DNA of 64,000 nucleotides from Myoxocephalus aenaeus (GCA_038501785.1 JBAMJR010000025.1:6320001-6384000), one strand, 5' to 3'; positions 10,491-21,552 are shown, numbered from the stretch's first letter. The notes: generated from the letters alone by a model not told the origin. Numbers and translations: made by a program.

Positions 10491-13400
10491 CTGAAACCAA
10501 TATCAAGCTGTGAGCTGTTGGTAACAGACAAGAGGATGGCAGCTGGAGTCGAATGGATTCAACAGGGTTCAGACAAAGTCCACATCCGTTCTTCCATATC
10601 TGCAACCAAAGGCAATGAGTATACAGTATTTTATGGCCTGCAATAGCACTAATTTATTCCTCTAGACATAACAACAAATTATTTCTCCGTGACACAAACT
10701 ACTGCAAGCTATCCTCTCCTGAATAGGAGCATACACTTCAAGAAAAGTCAGACTAGTGTGTGTAACACTTCCTGTAATCGTCACGTATTTATGGTCCAAC
10801 ATTCTGGCAGCACACAGTTGCCCATACAGCTGTCTGCACAGACTCTAATGGACATTAACAAATGTGAGCCCTCAGAACCCAACTTAATCTAAATTCACAA
10901 CCTGAATGTGATGACATTCAATCTGCTTTAAATTGCAGTGATGTGTCCTTATAAATCCAGCTGTAGCATTGTTGTACCAAATCTTGAGCAGTAGAGTAAT
11001 GTGTCTGAGAGGGCTTCACCCCTAAGAATCCTCTCTCCTGCTCTTATAAATGCACTCTGCTTAAGGCCTCCAAAGTGTGGACTCCACTCATGTGAAATGA
11101 AGCTACAACAGAGTCAGTGAGCTGAGGAGACAGCGGGCAGCACGATGACCGCTCCCACAGCAGATGGTTATAAAGCCTCTCGGGATGTCACATTATCCAC
11201 GAGAACTGCAGTGGCTTTCAAATCACGCTGCTGGTTCTTATCACAGCAGCAGCTGATTATCTGAATCAAAAGCTCATATTTTATAACCCGAAGAAACCTG
11301 AATCTTGAATTACAAATGAGAATGTCAAACATTGCTCAAAGTGCTGCTCGCTGTAGAGTGGAACATGGGATAGAGATGTGTTTTTCTTCTTTAGGCGTAC
11401 AGGCCATGATGTTAGAGGCCCTCATTACATAATCCGGTACCTATGGCCTTGTTCAATGAAACCTCGTTGTTGGTTTAGGACCAAAAATCAAACAGGTGAG
11501 ATTTAACGTCTGGCTGTAATATGACACTGCAATACAATATACCAAGCAGAAAAAAACAATTTACAGTATTATAATGTATAGTAATTTGAAAATGAACATG
11601 AGATTTCATAATCTAATAAAATAATACATTTTTGATAATTTTGTATTGTTTTGTATCAAAATGAATTACTAATACTTTATAAATGGAAAAGATAATGGAA
11701 AAATGTAATTATCCATACATATATAACATCCTCTCTGTAAAGATAAAGATGACTTTCCAGAGGACAGATTTTCAATCAAGACAGCTGCTATCTTGGAAGG
11801 GTTTTCTGTTCTAATATGTGCGATTATTAAGAAGATTAGGAAACGCTGCAGGTGCTTTGGGATTCAGCAGTGGCCGCGAAGGTTATTAGACTTAACTACT
11901 GAACTGAAAAAGTAGGCACAGGGACAGTTCTGTCAGTACTTTATTCATAGATGCTTTCATTGATGAGACGCCCCACAAAGTAAAATCCCTGGGTTGCCAA
12001 AATTATAAATACATAAGTACAGAATTTTAAATTGGCCCTCCAGCCAAAACACTGCTTCGTGTTATATACTGTACAATGTTGTTGCACATTTTTATTTAAG
12101 TCCAATATTTTAGCCTACTGAACAGCGCCTTCAAAATGCATCTGAAATGTTATCTTCACACAACTTCACAAGTCTGAAAAACACAGATTTCCCAATCTTT
12201 GCTTCTCAGTGAAATCAACACAGCATCGGGGTAACGACCGGCTGTGGTTACGCGTGTGAGTCCAGCTTTCTGTGGACACACTGCTGCTGAGGAAACAGGG
12301 TACAAAAAATAGATGAATTGAAACTTCAGAGCAAACAGAAGATTTTCTACCATGTCCATAACCACCGCCACCAATTCATTTGAGAATGTCCCGTGTTTGT
12401 TGCAGCTACAGTTTCTGATACAGATGTCATGGGTTTAATGGTCGTCTGCTATACAATCTACTTTTCTTGAGGCCATTGCTAATATGAAGCTTTTCCGTGT
12501 GTGTGCCCTTACACATCATACTATACCTCAGTGTATGCATACGGCATAAAAATACTCTTTCCACCCTAAAAAGTTTTCATAATTTGTACAAATGTGCAAC
12601 TTGTGTTATTTTAAAAGATTTGTCTGTTTCCATATTTATTTGCCCAAAGGTGAGCTGTAAGATGGCTAGCAACATACGTACCAACCATGTGTGCATGGAG
12701 AATGTTTGTTCTGTGTGTGTGTGACAGCTTAGTCTCTGATTTCAACACATACTCTTAATTCCCTCCAGACCTCTCTCCTTTTTTCTCTTTCTGTTCATGA
12801 ACTGGAGTCACACATCCCAAGGACAAGAGCAACGCTTGTGCTCATTATTAACTCAAGCAGATGCATTTTTGCCCCAAGGTGCCTAAGCATCCATGGACAA
12901 TGTATGGAATCATGCTGCTGCCAAATGTTCGTTCTTTGTTTTTTTCAGTAACTGAACACCACACTTGGTGACCTTGGCATCAACACCTCCCTCTGAGGAA
13001 TGTTTCCAACACCAAAACCTCTGTGGAGCTGCAGATTTGGGATATAATTTTCTGCAGGTTTGTCGCTATGTCAACAGTCAATTGTTTATTTTACTCTACC
13101 CTCCTTTAGCATTTAGTAACGCTTACTAATTTCTATGTTCTTGCTCCATATTTGGTGGGGCTGTTTTCTCAGGAGATAGAGCAGGTGTCCCAAACACTTG
13201 CTCCCTATGGTTGCACAGCACCTCCCATGTTAGCTCCGCCTCCATAGATTTGTGTGTTTGTGCGGTTGATTGAGAGGCACATTGTAAAGCACTCTGGGTC
13301 ATTGCTAGATAGTTTGTATCATATTTGCTACATGAGTTTCAGAGACCTCTACGTAATAAACGTCAGCTTGTTGCAAACAATTATATACATGTAGGAAATC

Positions 13401-15043
13401 ATTGCTCATTTTGAAAAGGTTACGGTAAGAATAACATTTATATTGTAACTAATATTTCAATATGAATAGTTACTGTATTGAAGCAACCTGTAATTACTTA
13501 ATGTTTCGTTCCATATTTTATAGTAAAATCGTTTTGAAAACATAGGTATCAAATATGATACAGCAGGTATACATAGGCATTTGTGAGCTTAGACTGCAGT
13601 ATCAAATGCTGCAACGGTTCATTAGTCATTTTGTCGTCCAGGCCGAAGCTGCTTCATGATAACACATGGCAAAAGACCTCAACAACACCTGCTCTCATAA
13701 TAGTGAGTGTTAACTTAACCTTTTTCCAGGAACACGGCCTGGTATTGAGATACAAGTTAAGTATAGGTTCAACACCAGAGCGGTCTTTGTCAAGCAAAAA
13801 ATCCATCTCACTGACATGTGATTTGGTACAAAGAGCAAGGTACAAATAGCTGTTCTCCATTTGACTTCATAGTGTTATATCTTAAAATATACTTAATGAT
13901 GTTTCATAACATCCTCCTTCAATAGAACCAATATTATTCTCATTCTTTAACAGATTTGATCAATCATCCACCCCTCCCTCCTTTCAACAACACTCGGCTC
14001 CCCTCCACACTCCTCCTACACAGATGCCTTTCTCACCTGGTAAAGGCTGGAAGCACTGCGAGTCATGTTTTCTTTCTTATATCCATTGCGGGGATTACGA
14101 TTGTATAAGTGAGCAGTTCATCACAGCCACGTATGAAGAAATACATTTAAACTATGCAGAATCATATTAGGATTAAAATCACATTAAACAAAAGTTATGT
14201 ACATTTAAGTACAGTGTGCAGATAATGTCTCTCTTTCTCTCTTCACTTGTCTTGACGTCAGCAATTGGTTTATGGACTGCGGTTTTAAAAGCATCAAGTT
14301 CAGTGCTTAGACTTCTATACAACCAGAGGAGTCGCTCCTTGGTGGTCAGTAGAGAGAATGCAGCTTTAACACATGAAGCATAGACTTCTATACAGCCATT
14401 TAAATTGTGTTTGGATTTAATTACTGTTATTTTATTCCTGTGAATTCTGATAAAATTTAAATATACATAATTAGTAGCTTTGTAAATGACCAATGATCAC
14501 ATTTTTGATTTAATTCAAACATTTGGCAGTACCACGCACCCACTAGATGGCAGTCTGAGGCCCACACACATTGAGTCAAGGTATTAGTTCTTCTGTTTTG
14601 TTTTGAAATGTTTAATGAAGGATCATAGGTCTGCAGTCTTATCGCTCTCTCCTTTTCTTTTCGTTCTCCCTCACTGCTCTTTCCACTTCAGTGACCACTC
14701 GCTCCTGTTTACCTTCATGAAAGATTAACGATTGCTCATGAAAGCCCCTGAAAATACTTCTCATGTCTGACTCGTATCATTTAACCCACATGAATGATTC
14801 ATCAATGGAAGTCAATGAGTGAGTATGTGAACTGAAAAATGATCTTCAATCTGTAAACTAACTACACCATGAGTTAGAGGCTAGGGTTATGTGTTATACA
14901 ATATTAGTTGTTTGAGTTAAATGAATGAATGAATGAATGTTTATATATTGTCAATGAGTAAAATCAATGAGTAAAATCATCCCCTTCTGGAAATTAGTGC
15001 AGCATCCCTTCAGCATCCTTGGGGCTAGAACTCTTTGCTTGTC
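10491..15043. other. 4.5 kb without recognisable gene or transposon
   Basis: This is the largest plain stretch in the left half. It is AT-rich, with short chance ORFs only (all under about 105 codons and without motifs). I found no TIR pairs, tandem repeats over three units, or exon-like open segments with good flanking splice sites. It is probably intron or intergenic DNA. Confidence 0.4.
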
Positions 15044-15050
15044 ACCTGAA
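15044..15050. repeat. Target-site duplication, left (ACCTGAA)
   Basis: A 7-bp direct repeat with 15725-15731 that flanks the MITE exactly outside its inverted repeats. Confidence 0.8.
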
Positions 15051-15724
15051 CAACCCTGTCTCCTAAAAATTACGTTCCCCCAGAACTAATACGCATTCCC
15101 AATTGCGTTTGATCAGAAACATATCTCCTCCCTGATTCTTCTCTGAGTTGGGTTGTTTGTGAATGCAGCCCAAAGTGTCTTCAGGACATTTCTGACCACA
15201 TCCACACATTTTAACTGTACCAGTACGTTGTGTTTGACATATTACAACATTTCTGTATGACCAGTACAGTTAAGATGTGTGGATGTGGCATATATGTCAG
15301 TATTTTGAAAACCGGATGTTGTGTCCTATGGCTGTTTCCGGGCGTTTGAATCTGACTGGCTCCCGGTGTGGTCCGCCCCTCTTCGCTTGCCGCTACTGAG
15401 GGAATCCTTTTTTTTTTTTTTCGCAGAGTTTAGAAATGAAAATATGCTTAAATAAAGCAAGAAGACAATAACACAAACACACGAATACAATAACACAAAC
15501 ACACGATTAGAAACGTATTTGTAAATCGTCAAACTCAAACATAAAAACAATAAAACAAAAATACGTGTATAATCAACATACGTGTTTAATCAATGTATAC
15601 ATGTATAATCAATTTGTAATACGTCAAACACAAACATAATCAGGGAGGAGATAAGTTTCTGATCAAACGTAATTGGGAATGCGTATTAGTTCTGGGGGAA
15701 CGTAATTTTTAGGAGACAGGGTTG
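15051..15724. mobile_element. 674-bp MITE with 87-bp TIRs
   Basis: Left TIR 15051-15137 (starts CAACCCTGTCTCC) and right TIR 15638-15724 (ends GGAGACAGGGTTG) match at 85 of 87 positions by eye. Perfect ACCTGAA repeats flank it. It contains no transposase. The interior holds a second palindrome (15196-15288), a T14 run near 15408, and a low-complexity ACACAAACACACGA repeat near 15470-15505. High TIR identity suggests recent activity. A 7-bp TSD does not clearly fit the common superfamilies (hAT 8, Harbinger 3, piggyBac 4), so I leave it unclassified. Confidence 0.9.
15196..15288. repeat. Nested 25-bp-arm palindrome inside the MITE
   Basis: Arms 15196-15220 and 15264-15288 pair at 24 of 25 positions around a 43-nt loop (arm begins CCACATCCACACAT). 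It is independent of the outer TIRs. Confidence 0.9.
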
Positions 15725-15731
15725 ACCTGAA
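15725..15731. repeat. Target-site duplication, right (ACCTGAA)
   Basis: Matches 15044-15050 exactly. Confidence 0.8.
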
Positions 15732-16143
15732 AGGTCTTGAGTTTGTATTATATGAATTATTGTCATTTTGTAATCGGTATTGATAAATTAAATAAAAGTT
15801 CCCTTGCAATTCAAAAACTTGAGCCGTGATTTGACCTTGCCCTCAAAGACTTGATCCATGGCGTTGGGCTTGTCCTCAATGTGGGAGAGCTACAGAGTAT
15901 GTGAGAGAGAAGGGGGAATTAATATCTCGTGTTGTGATAGTTCCATGTACTATTGTACAGAGAAAGCGTGAGAAGAAAACCCCATATGATTGCCTGGTTG
16001 TGCATGCATCCTTTCCCAAGGTCTTTTTGAAGTGGCCGCTTCTCAATGTGATCTAAGCCTGTGTATTTTTAATGGTACAATAAAATTGAAAACATCGTCA
16101 CTGCTCATTGAATTCTGTATGATAATTTTTTTTATTATTATAG
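15732..16143. other. Short AT-rich spacer, nothing recognised
   Basis: No ORF or repeat beyond small runs. Confidence 0.4.
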
Positions 16144-16145
16144 AA

Positions 16146-16193
16146 AGCATCCTTTATTAATCCCCTTGGGGAAATTATTCTCTGCATTTAACC
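16146..16193 (-). mobile_element. Second SINE type, left piece split by hAT
   Basis: The box CCTTTATTAATCCC, TTGGGGAAATTATTCTCTGCATTT is the tail side of a fish SINE that is complete at 16286-16505. It stops where a hAT end (CAGTGGTTCTC) starts at 16194 and resumes at 17193. Confidence 0.7.
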
Positions 16194-16285
16194 CAGTGGT
16201 TCTCAAACTGTGGGGAGTATTAGAGGTGGGGCACAGGGGAGGGGGAGAGATGCAGATATATATTTTTTTAAATTTAAAAATAACT

Positions 16286-16505
16286 ATAATCCTTTATTAA
16301 TCCCACAGGGGGGAAATGATTCTCTGCATTTCACACATCTTTAGTAATTAAGGAGCAGTGTGCTGCTGTGAAGCGCCCGGGAGCAACTTGGGGTTCAGTG
16401 TCTTGCTCAAGGACACTTCAACATGCAAACTATGGGTAGACCAGAGATCAAACCGGCTACCTTGTGGTTTCAGGACGAACACTCTCCCCATGAGCTACAT
16501 GAGAA
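16286..16505 (-). mobile_element. tRNA-derived SINE (second type), inserted in hAT
   Basis: On the minus strand it starts with a degenerate tRNA-like head (GTAGCTCATGGGGAGAGTG, then GGTAGCCGGTTTGATCTC as B box), then a body containing the reverse complement of GGTTCAGTGTCTTGCTCAAG, and ends in the CTCTGCATTT / CCCACAGGGGGG tail. Its layout parallels the copy split across 16146-16193 and 17193-17337. Confidence 0.7.
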
Positions 16506-16696
16506 CTTTACATAGTACAAAAGTACAAAGTACACTGACATAAAACGTCATTAATAAATACATGGTAAAATATCTGTACTTTCATGGAAATGTTTACGTT
16601 ACGCTGTTAACAGGTAATGCTTGCACGACTCGCCGATTCTTGGAGTTTTGCCAAAAAAGATCACCGTGAGAACTCCGTGAGATCTCCATGAGGCTT

Positions 16697-16818
16697 TTCT
16701 GCTGTTGCGTCTATCAAAACCAAATACAGATCTAAGCTCAATATTGAGCATGAATTGAGAGCGGCCTACAACCCCGTTTTAAAAAGATTTGTAGAGGAAA
16801 GCACCTCATTGCAGCCAC
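16697..16818 (+). pseudogene. hAT transposase C-terminal remnant
   Basis: The frame reads FSAVASIKTKYRSKLNIEHE then LRAAYNPVLKRFVEES. This resembles the conserved C-terminal dimerisation end of ZBED-like hAT transposases (I recall a KYRSRLNVE-type motif). Only about 40 codons are recognisable; the catalytic core is absent. Confidence 0.65.
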
Positions 16819-17192
16819 TAATACTGATGAAACTTAATGGCTCACATATGTGCACTAATTCTGTTTGTATGTTATTGTTATTATCTTACAAATATATTCA
16901 ATGCAAAACATGTTAATTGCAGCCACAATCAAATATTAGTTATTTTTTGCACAGATAGAACTTTGTTTGCATCGTTCTAACAAAGTGATTGCACATGTTA
17001 TTTGTTTTTGTCTGATGGAGCAATCTGGTTTACTTGAAAGGGATTTCCATTTTCTTTATTCTATTATTACCGCACAGATAGAGGATCTACAAAAAGTTAT
17101 TTAAATAAAAATTCTGCATCCTGTTGAGATTTTATTGGGGTGGTGAGGCATGAACATTTTTCTTTCTCCAAAGTGGGGCGTGACAAAAAAAA

Positions 17193-17337
17193 GTGCTGCA
17201 CCTGGGGAGCAACTAGGGGTTCACTGTCTTGCTCAAGGACACTTTGACATGCAAACTATGGGGAGACCAGGGATCGAAGCAGCTACCTTGTGGTTACAGA
17301 ACAACCACTCATCCCCATGAGCTACAGCCGCCCTATT
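17193..17337 (-). mobile_element. Second SINE type, right piece
   Basis: It continues 16146-16193: GAGCAACTAGGGGTTCACTG and GTCTTGCTCAAGGACAC, then a tRNA-like end whose reverse complement reads GTAGCTCATGGGGATGAGTG and GCTGCTTCGATCCC (A and B boxes). Together with the left piece this reconstitutes one SINE around the hAT insertion. Confidence 0.75.
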
Positions 17338-17394
17338 ATCATAGTGGCTCGTCTCCAACCAGCCTAATCACAATTCGTAATCACCTGATAATGT

Positions 17395-17402
17395 GAAATT
17401 AA
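17395..17402. repeat. 8-bp TSD, left (GAAATTAA)
   Basis: Identical to 17735-17742; flanks the hAT-type element exactly. Confidence 0.85.
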
Positions 17403-17734
17403 CAGTGGTGGGCTGTGGATTTTCTACCTGCGCACGCACGGCACACCCCCCTGCCCGTCAACAGTGCAGAGTCCTAAATGTGCTTCAAGCGTCCTGCTGC
17501 GTGTCTCATGCAGTTCACTAACCAAATCCACATCAGTAAATCCACACCAGCAAGTCCTTTTCTCAGGCTTCAGCCTGAGTTCTAGCTTGTAACTTTTTCT
17601 TTTTCTTTTATCACTTTAAGGCGGATTGCATCCAACAAAAGGTTTATTACCGCGCCGCTATAACATAGCTATAACTTTGTGATTCTGTTTAGGCCAGCAG
17701 AGAAGGCTTAGCAGGCCCTGACGGCCCTCCACTG
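17403..17734. mobile_element. 332-bp non-autonomous hAT-type element
   Basis: TIRs CAGTGGTGGGCTGT and, inverted, CAGTGGAGGGCCGT, with a perfect 8-bp duplication GAAATTAA: the hAT signature. It has no coding capacity. The right end AGGCCTGCTAAGCC-type block (plus strand GGCTTAGCAGGCCCTGACGG) recurs inverted at 37381-37415, in the second copy at 37379-37965. Confidence 0.9.
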
Positions 17735-17742
17735 GAAATTAA
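17735..17742. repeat. 8-bp TSD, right (GAAATTAA)
   Basis: Matches 17395-17402. Confidence 0.85.
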
Positions 17743-17859
17743 TAAACCCTAGCCAACTGTGTGTATATACTTATATGTGCATTTGTGTTTGTCTGCAGAT
17801 GTTCTATTTTCCTTAAATACCTGGTAATATTAAAATACGTAAGCTTGCATGGCAAGCAG

Positions 17860-18124
17860 CAGCACTACACTGTAATGAGTGTGTACGATGCAGTCAACAT
17901 GGCCCTCCACTTCATCCTCCAGCATCTGGACTCCTCAGGAACCTACACCAGGATCCTGTTTGTAGACTTCAGCTCTGCCTTCAATACCATGATCCCGTCT
18001 CTACTGCAGGACGAGTTCTCCCAGCTGCAAGTGGATCACAGCTGAAGAAGTTCAACCATGATGGTGCACTCCTACACTAGCATCATTGAGTCATCCTCTG
18101 CTTCTCCATCATTGAGTCCATCCT
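17860..18124 (+). mobile_element. Rex/CR1-like LINE, upstream piece
   Basis: The first part of a LINE that continues at about 20940 after a 2.8-kb nest. It encodes RT motif A: MALHFILQHLDSSGTYTRIL followed by FVDFSSAFNTMIPSLL. A frameshift/stop follows at 18043. Near 18085-18120 the phrase CATCATTGAGTC recurs, as it does at 20980-21045, linking the two pieces. It is 5'-truncated. Confidence 0.75.
17881..18043 (+). pseudogene. RT motif A fragment of Rex/CR1-like ORF2
   Basis: About 54 codons with the RT palm motif A signature FVDFSSAFN (catalytic Asp present). It ends in a stop after FSQLQVDHS. Motifs B and C are missing from both pieces, so catalysis is impossible. Confidence 0.75.
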
Positions 18125-18423
18125 TGTTAGGACCAGGAAGCCGAACGTGGACCCAGATGCAGCACACAGGAGTCACGGGTGAAGTTGGGAAAATAAAAGG
18201 ATTCATTTACATTAATCACGAATAAAGATAAAAGTGCAGGGTTGAATCCGGCAGAGGTGGATGCTGGGGTCTTCGGGGAAGCGAGGCGAGAAAGGGGGGA
18301 CGACGGTGAGTGAGCAGGCAGGTAACTGGTAGGGATTCTGGAACTTTAGGGCAAAGAGGAACAAGGTTAGCAGGAACAGGGAACAAAGCTCACGGGTAAA
18401 AAAAAAAAAAAAAGGCAGCCTGA
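18125..18423. other. Unassigned repeat-like DNA in the nest
   Basis: It opens with TGTTAGGACCAGGAAGCCG, reminiscent of fish repeat termini mentioning a GACCCAGATGCAG box, but I could not find the other end with confidence. GA-rich, no ORF. A poly-A run lies just before the MITE at 18400-18413. Confidence 0.35.
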
Positions 18424-18755
18424 GGGGCCGTTCACACCAGACGCGACTCTCAAAAACGCGTCGCTAACAAAACCATTGTTTTCCTATGGTACGGCGCGTC
18501 TTTCAGGGGCACATTTTAAATGCCGCGTGTCGCGTTTTTCTACCGTTTTTTCGGCATGCCTAAAAGTTGAAATATTCTCAACTTTTAAGCTCCTTGCGCG
18601 GAGTCGCACAGCTCATCAATGTCAGTGTGTATCGCCCGGTTGCGCACGCAGGCCCGCTCCACAGGCGCACCGGGCTGTTTTGCCCGGCGAGTTTTTGCCA
18701 AGGCGTTTTAGAGGCGAATGCGCTTTTAAAAGTCGCGTCTGGTGTGAACGGGCCC
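18424..18755. mobile_element. 332-bp Harbinger-type MITE
   Basis: The TIRs GGGGCCGTTCACACCAGACG and, inverted, GGGCCCGTTCACACCAGACG match over 25 bp with one mismatch, flanked by TGA on both sides (18421-18423, 18756-18758). The 'GTTCACACC-GACGCG' end and 3-bp duplication fit PIF/Harbinger-type MITEs. Very CpG-rich. No coding capacity. Relatives in this window: 27775-28594 and the partial copy at 41913. Confidence 0.85.
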
Positions 18756-19056
18756 TGAGTGCGTAGCTACCACTATAGTGATTTAACGATCTGGCGATGA
18801 CTGGCAGGAAGACCCGGTTAATGTAGAGCAGTCTCCTGATGACAGATTGGTGCCAGCAGTTTCCAGCTGCCACCGCCCAGGAGGAGGAGGAAGAGATGGC
18901 CACGCCTCCTTGCTGACAGACAGACAGACAGGGTAGAAACACACAGGAGACAAGAGGACAGGGAAACAGAGGAAACTCAGGGGAGCTGCTGGACTGACTA
19001 GATGAAAACATGAAAATCCTCTGCTCCTCCATCATTGCCACTCCACAGGTCTCCAC
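18756..19056. other. Unassigned DNA in the nest
   Basis: Contains a (CAGA)n-like stretch at 18915-18930 and GA-rich DNA. The end (19015-19035) has ATCCTCTGCTCCTCCATCATTG, close to the Rex/CR1-like LINE phrase at 18095 and 21025, so LINE fragments may extend here. Confidence 0.35.
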
Positions 19057-19300
19057 AGCGACGGTAAGCATATTGCGTCACTTCCGGTTCCACCGTGTGT
19101 GTGTTAGCCAATAACGTACTTGTCTCAGCTCCAGCTAAACCAAGCTAATTGTGTGATATTCTCCAGTACAAGCGCCTGATCACGTGCTGTACATCTTGCA
19201 CATCTAAACACTCGACTCTCTTCTTTTAGCGACTCACCGCTTAAATCCAACTGTCTTATTTTCACTTTGTTTGTTCTGCTAAAGCGCGCAGTGACGGGCG
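19057..19300 (+). mobile_element. L2 LINE 5' leader, plus strand
   Basis: It matches, in opposite orientation, the 5' leader of the L2 LINE at 36320-36090: GTAAGC, CACTTCCGGTTCCACCGTGT, CAGCTCCAGCTAAAC, TTGTGTGATATTCTCCAGTA, CAAGCGCCTGATCAC and CTTTGTTTGTTCTGCTA in the same order. After TTCTGCTA (about 19283) the copies part; here unrelated sequence begins. The ORF1 part of the same copy resumes near 20480. Confidence 0.85.
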
Positions 19301-19388
19301 AGTCAGTGCCGAACAGCGTCACTCGTCGAGAAGCTGACAAACTATGATCATTATGGGTTTATTTCTTCTTTTGTCAATACCCAAGTGT

Positions 19389-19390
<2 letters not shown>

Positions 19391-19447
<57 letters not shown>
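19391..19447. repeat. (AT)n microsatellite
   Basis: About 26 AT units followed by ATACATATATACATAC. It lies inside the insertion that separates L2 leader and ORF1. Confidence 0.97.
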
Positions 19448-19453
<6 letters not shown>

Positions 19454-20475
19454 TACATACTCTACCGTGCAATGTCTCACATGGATTAGCCTTCATTTCT
19501 AAGAACAAGAATAGACTGGCGAGTTTCACATGAAAGTTCTCTTTTTCTGGCCACGTTGAGAGTATAATCGAACCCACAAATGTGATGCTCCAGATACTCA
19601 ACTAGCTCAAAGGAAGGCCAGTTGTATAGCTTCTCTAAGCAGCATAACTGTTTTCAGCTGTGCTAACATAATTGCACAAGGGTTTTCAAGGGTTTTCTAA
19701 TCATCCATAGTCTTCTATGCGATGAGCAAACACAATGTACCATTAGAACACTGGAGTGATAGTTGCTGGAAATGGGCCTCTATACACCTATGTAGATATT
19801 TTATTAAAAACCAGACGTTTCCACCTAGAATAGTCATTTACATCACAGTTAGTCTAGAACACTGGAATAATCTTTCCACCAGGTAACCTGAACATGCACA
19901 CCTCTCTCGAGTGTGACAGCGATTATAACCGCATAACTATATAGATTATAATTAACTGGAGGAAACACTTTTTTTACACGTAGATCTTAAACCATTAAAT
20001 ATAAACAGGAGCCCGGCTACCCTACGAAGGAAACTCATTCCGGCCACTTGTTTTTTAATTAAAATACAAGTTGGATAAAATCTCCACTGACTCGCTGCTC
20101 TCCTGCTCCTGGCTGACGCCACACGCTGCCACGGACTCGCCGCTGCCAGTAATCACAATCGCTGTCTCTCCCAACAACGTTAGATAATGTGTTAGCAAGT
20201 TGACTAGCTTGCCATTAAAAAACTGGTGGGAGGGAAATTAAGCCACTGTAGACATCTTAACGCTGATTGGCCAAGACTCGATACGTCACATCAAAGATGT
20301 TCTATTGCGAAGATCACAACCTCAGCTTTTTTCCGTGTCTCACTGCAATCTCAGAAACGCTGGGCGGCCAGTTGACCCCCCCCTCCTCAAAAACAAAAAC
20401 TCTTCGGATCTACACGATTCACGTGGATGACATATTTTGATTTCAAAACTGCGAATTTCGCCGAAAGGTGACAAG
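19448..20475. other. Unassigned insertion between L2 pieces
   Basis: About 1 kb of DNA separates the L2 leader from L2 ORF1 in this copy but is absent from the copy at 31.5-36.3 kb, so it is an insertion into L2. The right end has a C7 run (20377-20383) followed by A-rich DNA. I see no transposase, clear TIR or direct repeat. Confidence 0.4.
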
Positions 20476-20737
20476 TTTGCAGGTCCGTAACTGTTCCCCG
20501 GTAGCCCCCGAGCAGCTGGTAGACTGGGTGACTGTATGAAGGAGTAAGAAGTCGGGATCTGAGCAGTCCTCTGGACACCGCCAGCCTCTTCACGTTTCTA
20601 AACTCTCGCCACTCAGCGGCACTAAGAAACAAACTTTGGTTATCGGCAGCTCCATTGTTAGAAACGTGAAGATCGCGAAACCAGGGACCACAGTCAAATG
20701 TATTTTCTGGGGCCAGAGCGGGCGAAGTTGACGTCCT
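20476..20737 (+). pseudogene. L2 LINE ORF1 fragment (start of SGNH domain)
   Basis: The plus strand reads VNCSPVAPEQLVDWVTV, a TGA stop, then RSKKSGSEQSSGHRQPL and VIGSSIVRNVKIAKPGTT. These match ORF1 of the L2 copy at 35683-35900, including the TGA at the same place. GSS corresponds to the nucleophile block of SGNH/GDSL esterases. The reading ends at about 20737, where other repeat DNA (two ACGTCCGG boxes at 20770-20815) begins. Confidence 0.8.
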
Positions 20738-21049
20738 CTTTTTCCCGGACATGTCCTCTTTTCGAGACCTAAAAAAAACGTCCGGCAGGGATTCCAAAAA
20801 ACGTCCGGGAAAATACTTATTACCCCCTTACAAGTTTTGGAAATGGTATCTCCTTCACGTTCCACCTTCTTGCGCAAGCTCTGACTGTAGAGAGACCTGT
20901 CATTGGTCGACCGATCTCAACGTAAATGTAAGTTCAGGGCATGCTATACACTACTACTACATTGAGTTCATCCTCTGTTCCTCCATCATTGAGTCCATAA
21001 TCTGCTTCTCCATCATTGAGTTCATCCTCTGCTCCTCCATCAGTGTCTG

Positions 21050-21345
21050 GTACGCTGCAGCCACTGCCAAGTACAATGGCAGACTGCAGCGCATCATCCG
21101 CTCTGCTGAGAGGGTGATTGGCTGCATTCGGCCTTCCCTCCATGACTTGTTTGCCTCCAGGAGCCTGAAGCGGGCAAAAAAGATTGTAGCCGACCGCTCT
21201 CACCCTGGACACAAACTGTTGGAGTCCCTTCCATGTGGCAGGAGGCTGCGGTCCATCAGGGCCAAGACCTCACGCCACGCGAACAGTTTCTTTTCAGCTG
21301 CAGTCGGGTTCATCAACAAAGACCAGGACCCCCACTGACTCTGAC
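21050..21345 (+). pseudogene. LINE ORF2 C-terminal domain
   Basis: Open for about 98 codons: VWYAAATAKYNGRLQRIIRS, AERVIGCIRPSLHDLFASRS, KRAKKIVADRSHPGHKLLE, PCGRRLRSIRAKTSRHANSF. This is the post-RT region of Rex/CR1-like ORF2 proteins. It is open but lacks the RT core, so it is a relic. Confidence 0.8.
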
Positions 21346-21552
21346 TCTTACATCCCCAGGACTATAAAGACCAGGACCCCTACTGACTCTGACTCTCACA
21401 TCCACAGGACTATAAAGACCAGGACCCCTACTGACTCTGACTCTCACATCCACAGGACTATAAAGACCAGGACCCCTACTGACCCTGACTCTTACATCCA
21501 CAGGACTATAAAGACCAGGACCCCCACTGACTCTGACTCTTATATCCACAGG
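21313..21552. repeat. 48-bp minisatellite, about 5 copies
   Basis: Unit begins TATAAAGACCAGGACCCC and includes CTGACTCTGACTC, then CATCCACAGGAC. The period is a multiple of three, so the LINE frame reads a 16-residue repeat (KTRTPTDSDSHIHRTI) with few changes between copies. It sits at the ORF2/3' UTR junction. Confidence 0.95.

Larger units (their letters stand above)
16194..17192 (+). mobile_element. Decayed hAT element carrying a SINE
   Basis: It begins with the hAT-type end CAGTGGTTCTCAAACTGTGG. Positions 16286-16505 are a SINE inserted later. The 3' side has GTGGGGCGTGACAAAAAAAAG (about 17173-17193), the expected subterminal pattern, but the last ~12 bp with the matching TIR are lost. 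A transposase C-terminal remnant lies at 16697-16818. The element itself interrupts an older SINE, giving three layers. Confidence 0.7.
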
